Positions 61,509-64,000 of a stretch of 64,000 nt of DNA are shown here, piece by piece (the stretch's first letter is position 1; every line of letters starts with the position of its first letter). The translations under genes and the position numbers were made by a program. The DNA lies in the NCBI GenBank assembly GCA_032719365.1, contig CM064872.1, positions 60,340,296 to 60,404,295 of the forward strand, given 5' to 3'. The notes under the pieces were generated by a model that was not told the origin of the DNA, did no database searches, and was given only the letters and a program-made list of their open reading frames with translations. Source of the stretch: Prinsepia uniflora (lineage: Eukaryota > Streptophyta > Magnoliopsida > Rosales > Rosaceae).

Positions 61509-61931
61509 TGGTGTTGGGCTGTGCGTGCTGGGCTGGATTTCTTTTCTTCTTTTTTCTGCTGGGCTGGGCTGCACACATAAAATGGGCTGGATGGATCTGC
61601 TTGGACGCGAGCTTCAGGGCTGACGGGAGAAATGGAGTTGGGCTGCACAGCGACTTGGCTGCGTTTGTAAAAGGTTTGGGCTGAAGAAATAAAATGAACA
61701 TTAATTAATTAATTTAGTAATATTTCACCGAAATTCGTCCATAATATTTTCGTTAAAACTCCGATCGAGACGATTTTTTCGCCAAAATACTCCAAATTAT
61801 AAAATTTATTTATTTAAACAAAAATAACACAAAATAAATTATTTTATCTATTTATTTGATATTTTAATATTAAAAGTCAAGTATAAAGGGTATACAATAA
61901 TATAAAATAATGCTTATTTGAGGACCTATCA
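61509..61931 (-). mobile_element. Athila-2 LTR, 3' (possibly partial)
   Basis: On the minus strand it begins TGATAGGTCCTCAAATAAGC at 61931 and shares ttttatat.., gtataccctttatactt and cgatcggagttttaacgaaa with the Athila-1 LTR. Only about 420 bp separate this start from the break in L2, against 1.5 kb for Athila-1, so it is either a short-LTR subfamily or a shortened copy. The left edge (61509-61513) is uncertain. 61500-61620 is rich in gctgggct repeats. Confidence 0.75.
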
Positions 61932-63543
61932 AATACCCCCACACTTAAACTTTGCTAGTCCCTAGCAAATACTAAAATCAAACTACGAATTCAAAACAAG
62001 TAACCTTTAACCATTTGTCTCAATATTTCATTATTACAATCATGGCATAAAAGATTTTCACTTAAATCATTTAAGCATATGGAATTCAAGAGTTAATACA
62101 TGGTAACAAAATGTTTTAACAAGTAAGATAATGAGTAAATATAGTGAAATGGATCTCAACATGAATAAAACAAGTATGAATCAACTCACAAGGATATGCA
62201 CTCAAAAATTCACTCAATTTGTGAGGGTTTGTGTTTGCACTCAAAGTATGTGAGAAATACTCACATGATCGAAATGAAGTACTTTTGCAAAATCTCAAAC
62301 AAACACCTCATGATAAAACAAAACATACTTGCACAAATGAACCAAAACCATAAGCTTACTCAAGTGATTGACTCCACTAATCAAAATTTACCATCTTAAG
62401 GATCATAAGGTCTTTACGAAGGTTGTAATGGGGCTAAGTTTAGAGGCAAGGAATATATAGGACAAGTGGTGCTCAATTCGTTCCAAGACTCAATAGACTC
62501 CCAAAACGTATCATAGCTTCCTAACCTTAGTGCAATAATGTCAGTAATCCATCCCTTCGAACATAGGCCTAATTCCATCATGTTGGGCCTCACAATCATT
62601 CTTTGTGTCGGATTTACAAATGTAAGGGACTTAAATCAAACATTACATAACCAAACCTTATTACCTTGATCGAGACAACTTTTTTTTTATATATATATCA
62701 AGGTAATAACATGTGTCAACAATACAACAAAGCTTGAGTCGGTAAATCCAAATAATTCACATAAAAGTCTTTCAACATCATCATTTTCTCTTTACACAAT
62801 CTTTATGTCTTCAACCGAGTCCTTGGAACAAGGGTAAAGGATGTCTATCCTAAGCTTAAGTGTTTAGATAATCATGGTGATGAAAGAAAGGCTTAATGTG
62901 GGCTCAAAAGGGTTAAAACTAAGGGGGTCGCAACTTGTGCGCACAAAATAGGGAACATGGATGTTTGAATTTGTGGTGTTAACCCTAATGCCTTAATCAT
63001 ATCCAAAATCAGAGAGTTTATTGACTTAAAAGCTTTGAACATCACATAAAATAAGTTCTAGTACTCTAGAGTTCATAAAAAGCTATGGCAAGCAGTTATG
63101 AGGCATATGTATATCAATTTAAACAAAGAACTTATGAATCACTCATCAAAGATGTATATAAAGTTCTAAAGCTCACATAAGGTTCATATGATTCATACTT
63201 ATCTTATCATGCTCGTTTATGTGCCAATTTACATGCATTATCTTCAAGTTATAACACTTAATCACAAAATATTAACAAACAAATTCAAGTTGTAATGATT
63301 ATTTTTATGGCCATAACATATTCATTTCCGTTCATTTATATCATTGACAAGTTAAATGGCAACTTAAGACTCATAAAAACACTAAGTTAAAACAAAAAAA
63401 TTCAAGAAAACAATAATATATTTTTTTAAAAAAAATTTTGAATTTTTTTTTAAAAAACGAATTTCTCTTTTAAAATTTTTTTCCGCATTTTTTTTAAAAC
63501 AAATTTTCTTTAATTTTTTTTTTCGACAATTAAAATTGTAAAC

Positions 63544-63581
63544 CATTCCCCCACACTTAAATTCTACATTGTCCTCAATGT
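63544..63581 (-). other. Internal second polypurine tract with hairpin
   Basis: On the minus strand: arms ACATTG and CAATGT with loop AGGA, then agaa and TTTAAGTGTGGGGGAATG. The tract is nearly the same as the terminal one at 61932-61949, about 1.6 kb further inside the element. Confidence 0.8.
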
Positions 63582-63789
63582 AGGAAAATACGAAGTAATT
63601 AAACATAGAATCAAAGTAAGGAAGATGATTTACGAAAATAATAGGAAAACACTAAATAAACAAAATAAAAGAGAGTGAAGGGTAGAAGGATAGCAAATCT
63701 GTATTGATGACTCCTTCACATCCCGGGAACACATTGGGTTGCCGCCCAACAAGCGCTTGAAGTTTAACGTCCATCCAGCCTAGACAGAA

Positions 63790-64000
63790 ATGCAAGTTAG
63801 TTAGTTAGAGATGTACGTTAATTAAAAATGCAAGTTAGATATGCAAATTAAAGTTAAGGATGCAATGTGAGTTTAGAGGAAGAGTGTAATGCAAGTTAAA
63901 CTAAATATGCAAGTGAAGTTAAAAATACAAGTTAAATGAAATATGAAATGCAAGTTAGAATGAAAGATGCAAGTTAAGTGAAAATGTAAGTTAAATGAAA
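63790..64000 (-). repeat. Degenerate tandem repeat (atgcaagtta)
   Basis: At least eight copies of gcaagttag/gcaagttaa with a(a)atg prefixes, spaced 15-35 bp apart, run to the window edge. Units are imperfect, which suggests old local amplification. Confidence 0.8.

Larger units (their letters stand above)
61932..64000 (-). mobile_element. Athila-2 internal 3' region
   Basis: On the minus strand the purine tract AAGTGTGGGGGTATT (61932-61946) follows a hairpin with arms TTTGCTAG and CTAGCAAA (61951-61969), as in Athila-1. The body to 63540 parallels Athila-1's tail at about 44880-46400 (shared cccctagtttaacc, acatgtatatcaatttaaa and similar). A second hairpin and purine tract lie at 63544-63581. 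The complement of 63735-63775 carries aaacttcaagcgcttgttgg, which in Athila-1 stands just after pol, so pol should begin just beyond the window. No env-like frame is readable. Confidence 0.85.

Overview
The window is plant nuclear DNA, most likely from a dicot, and consists almost entirely of LTR retrotransposons inserted into one another. No host gene, tRNA gene or functional rRNA gene can be supported. Evidence for a plant: primer-binding sites matching plant initiator tRNA-Met and tRNA-Asp, Athila and Tekay/Del-type Ty3/gypsy proteins, a Cassandra TRIM with a 5S-rRNA-like block, and a hAT-like element with an 8-bp target duplication. A run of exactly 500 N (3413-3912) marks an assembly gap.

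Layout, with element labels used below. Element A is a gag-only Tekay-like element on the minus strand. Its 5' LTR is 22472-23638, its gag is 22380 down to 11799 (interrupted), and its 3' LTR is 11518 down to 8073, continuing off the left edge. Inside A lie: element D (minus; LTR 5813-8072, internal remnant 4852-5812 carrying a hAT-like element at 5215-5709); an Athila-type solo LTR (9545-11305, target duplication TTGAT); a complete coding-free LTR retrotransposon here called L1 (11874-20816, minus, target duplication CTACC); a Cassandra TRIM (21226-21796, GTGAA); and element B. B is a Tekay/Del chromovirus on the minus strand, with its 3' LTR at 23639-29004 and pol fragments at 29005-30388, 48034-49238 and 52181-52489.

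B is itself interrupted by L-family LTRs at 25009-28254 and 49239-52180, by a 17.6-kb Athila element (30394-48028, plus strand, target duplication TGCAC), and by a second coding-free element, L2 (52490 to about 61508, plus strand). The Athila element carries two L-family solo LTRs in its leader (32668-35803 and 36130-38870). L2's 3' LTR is cut by a second Athila element (minus, about 61509 to beyond 64000). On the far left, an L-family LTR (1-541 plus 4123-4851) sits in D and contains another L-family LTR (542-4122). Nesting reaches four levels in three places.

The dominant family, L, has LTRs of about 2.7-3.2 kb around a 2.9-3.7-kb internal region without recognisable protein. This is the structure of a large retrotransposon derivative (LARD). 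Its tRNA-Met primer site and the sequence before its 3' LTR look Tekay-like, so Tekay elements such as B are plausible helpers (inference). Within L the main points of interest are a solo LTR that appears to have integrated using an internal look-alike of the LTR end, a doubled primer-binding site, a possible intron in the LTR enclosing a fast-changing minisatellite, and conserved palindromes. All coding regions seen are pseudogenes with stops and frameshifts.
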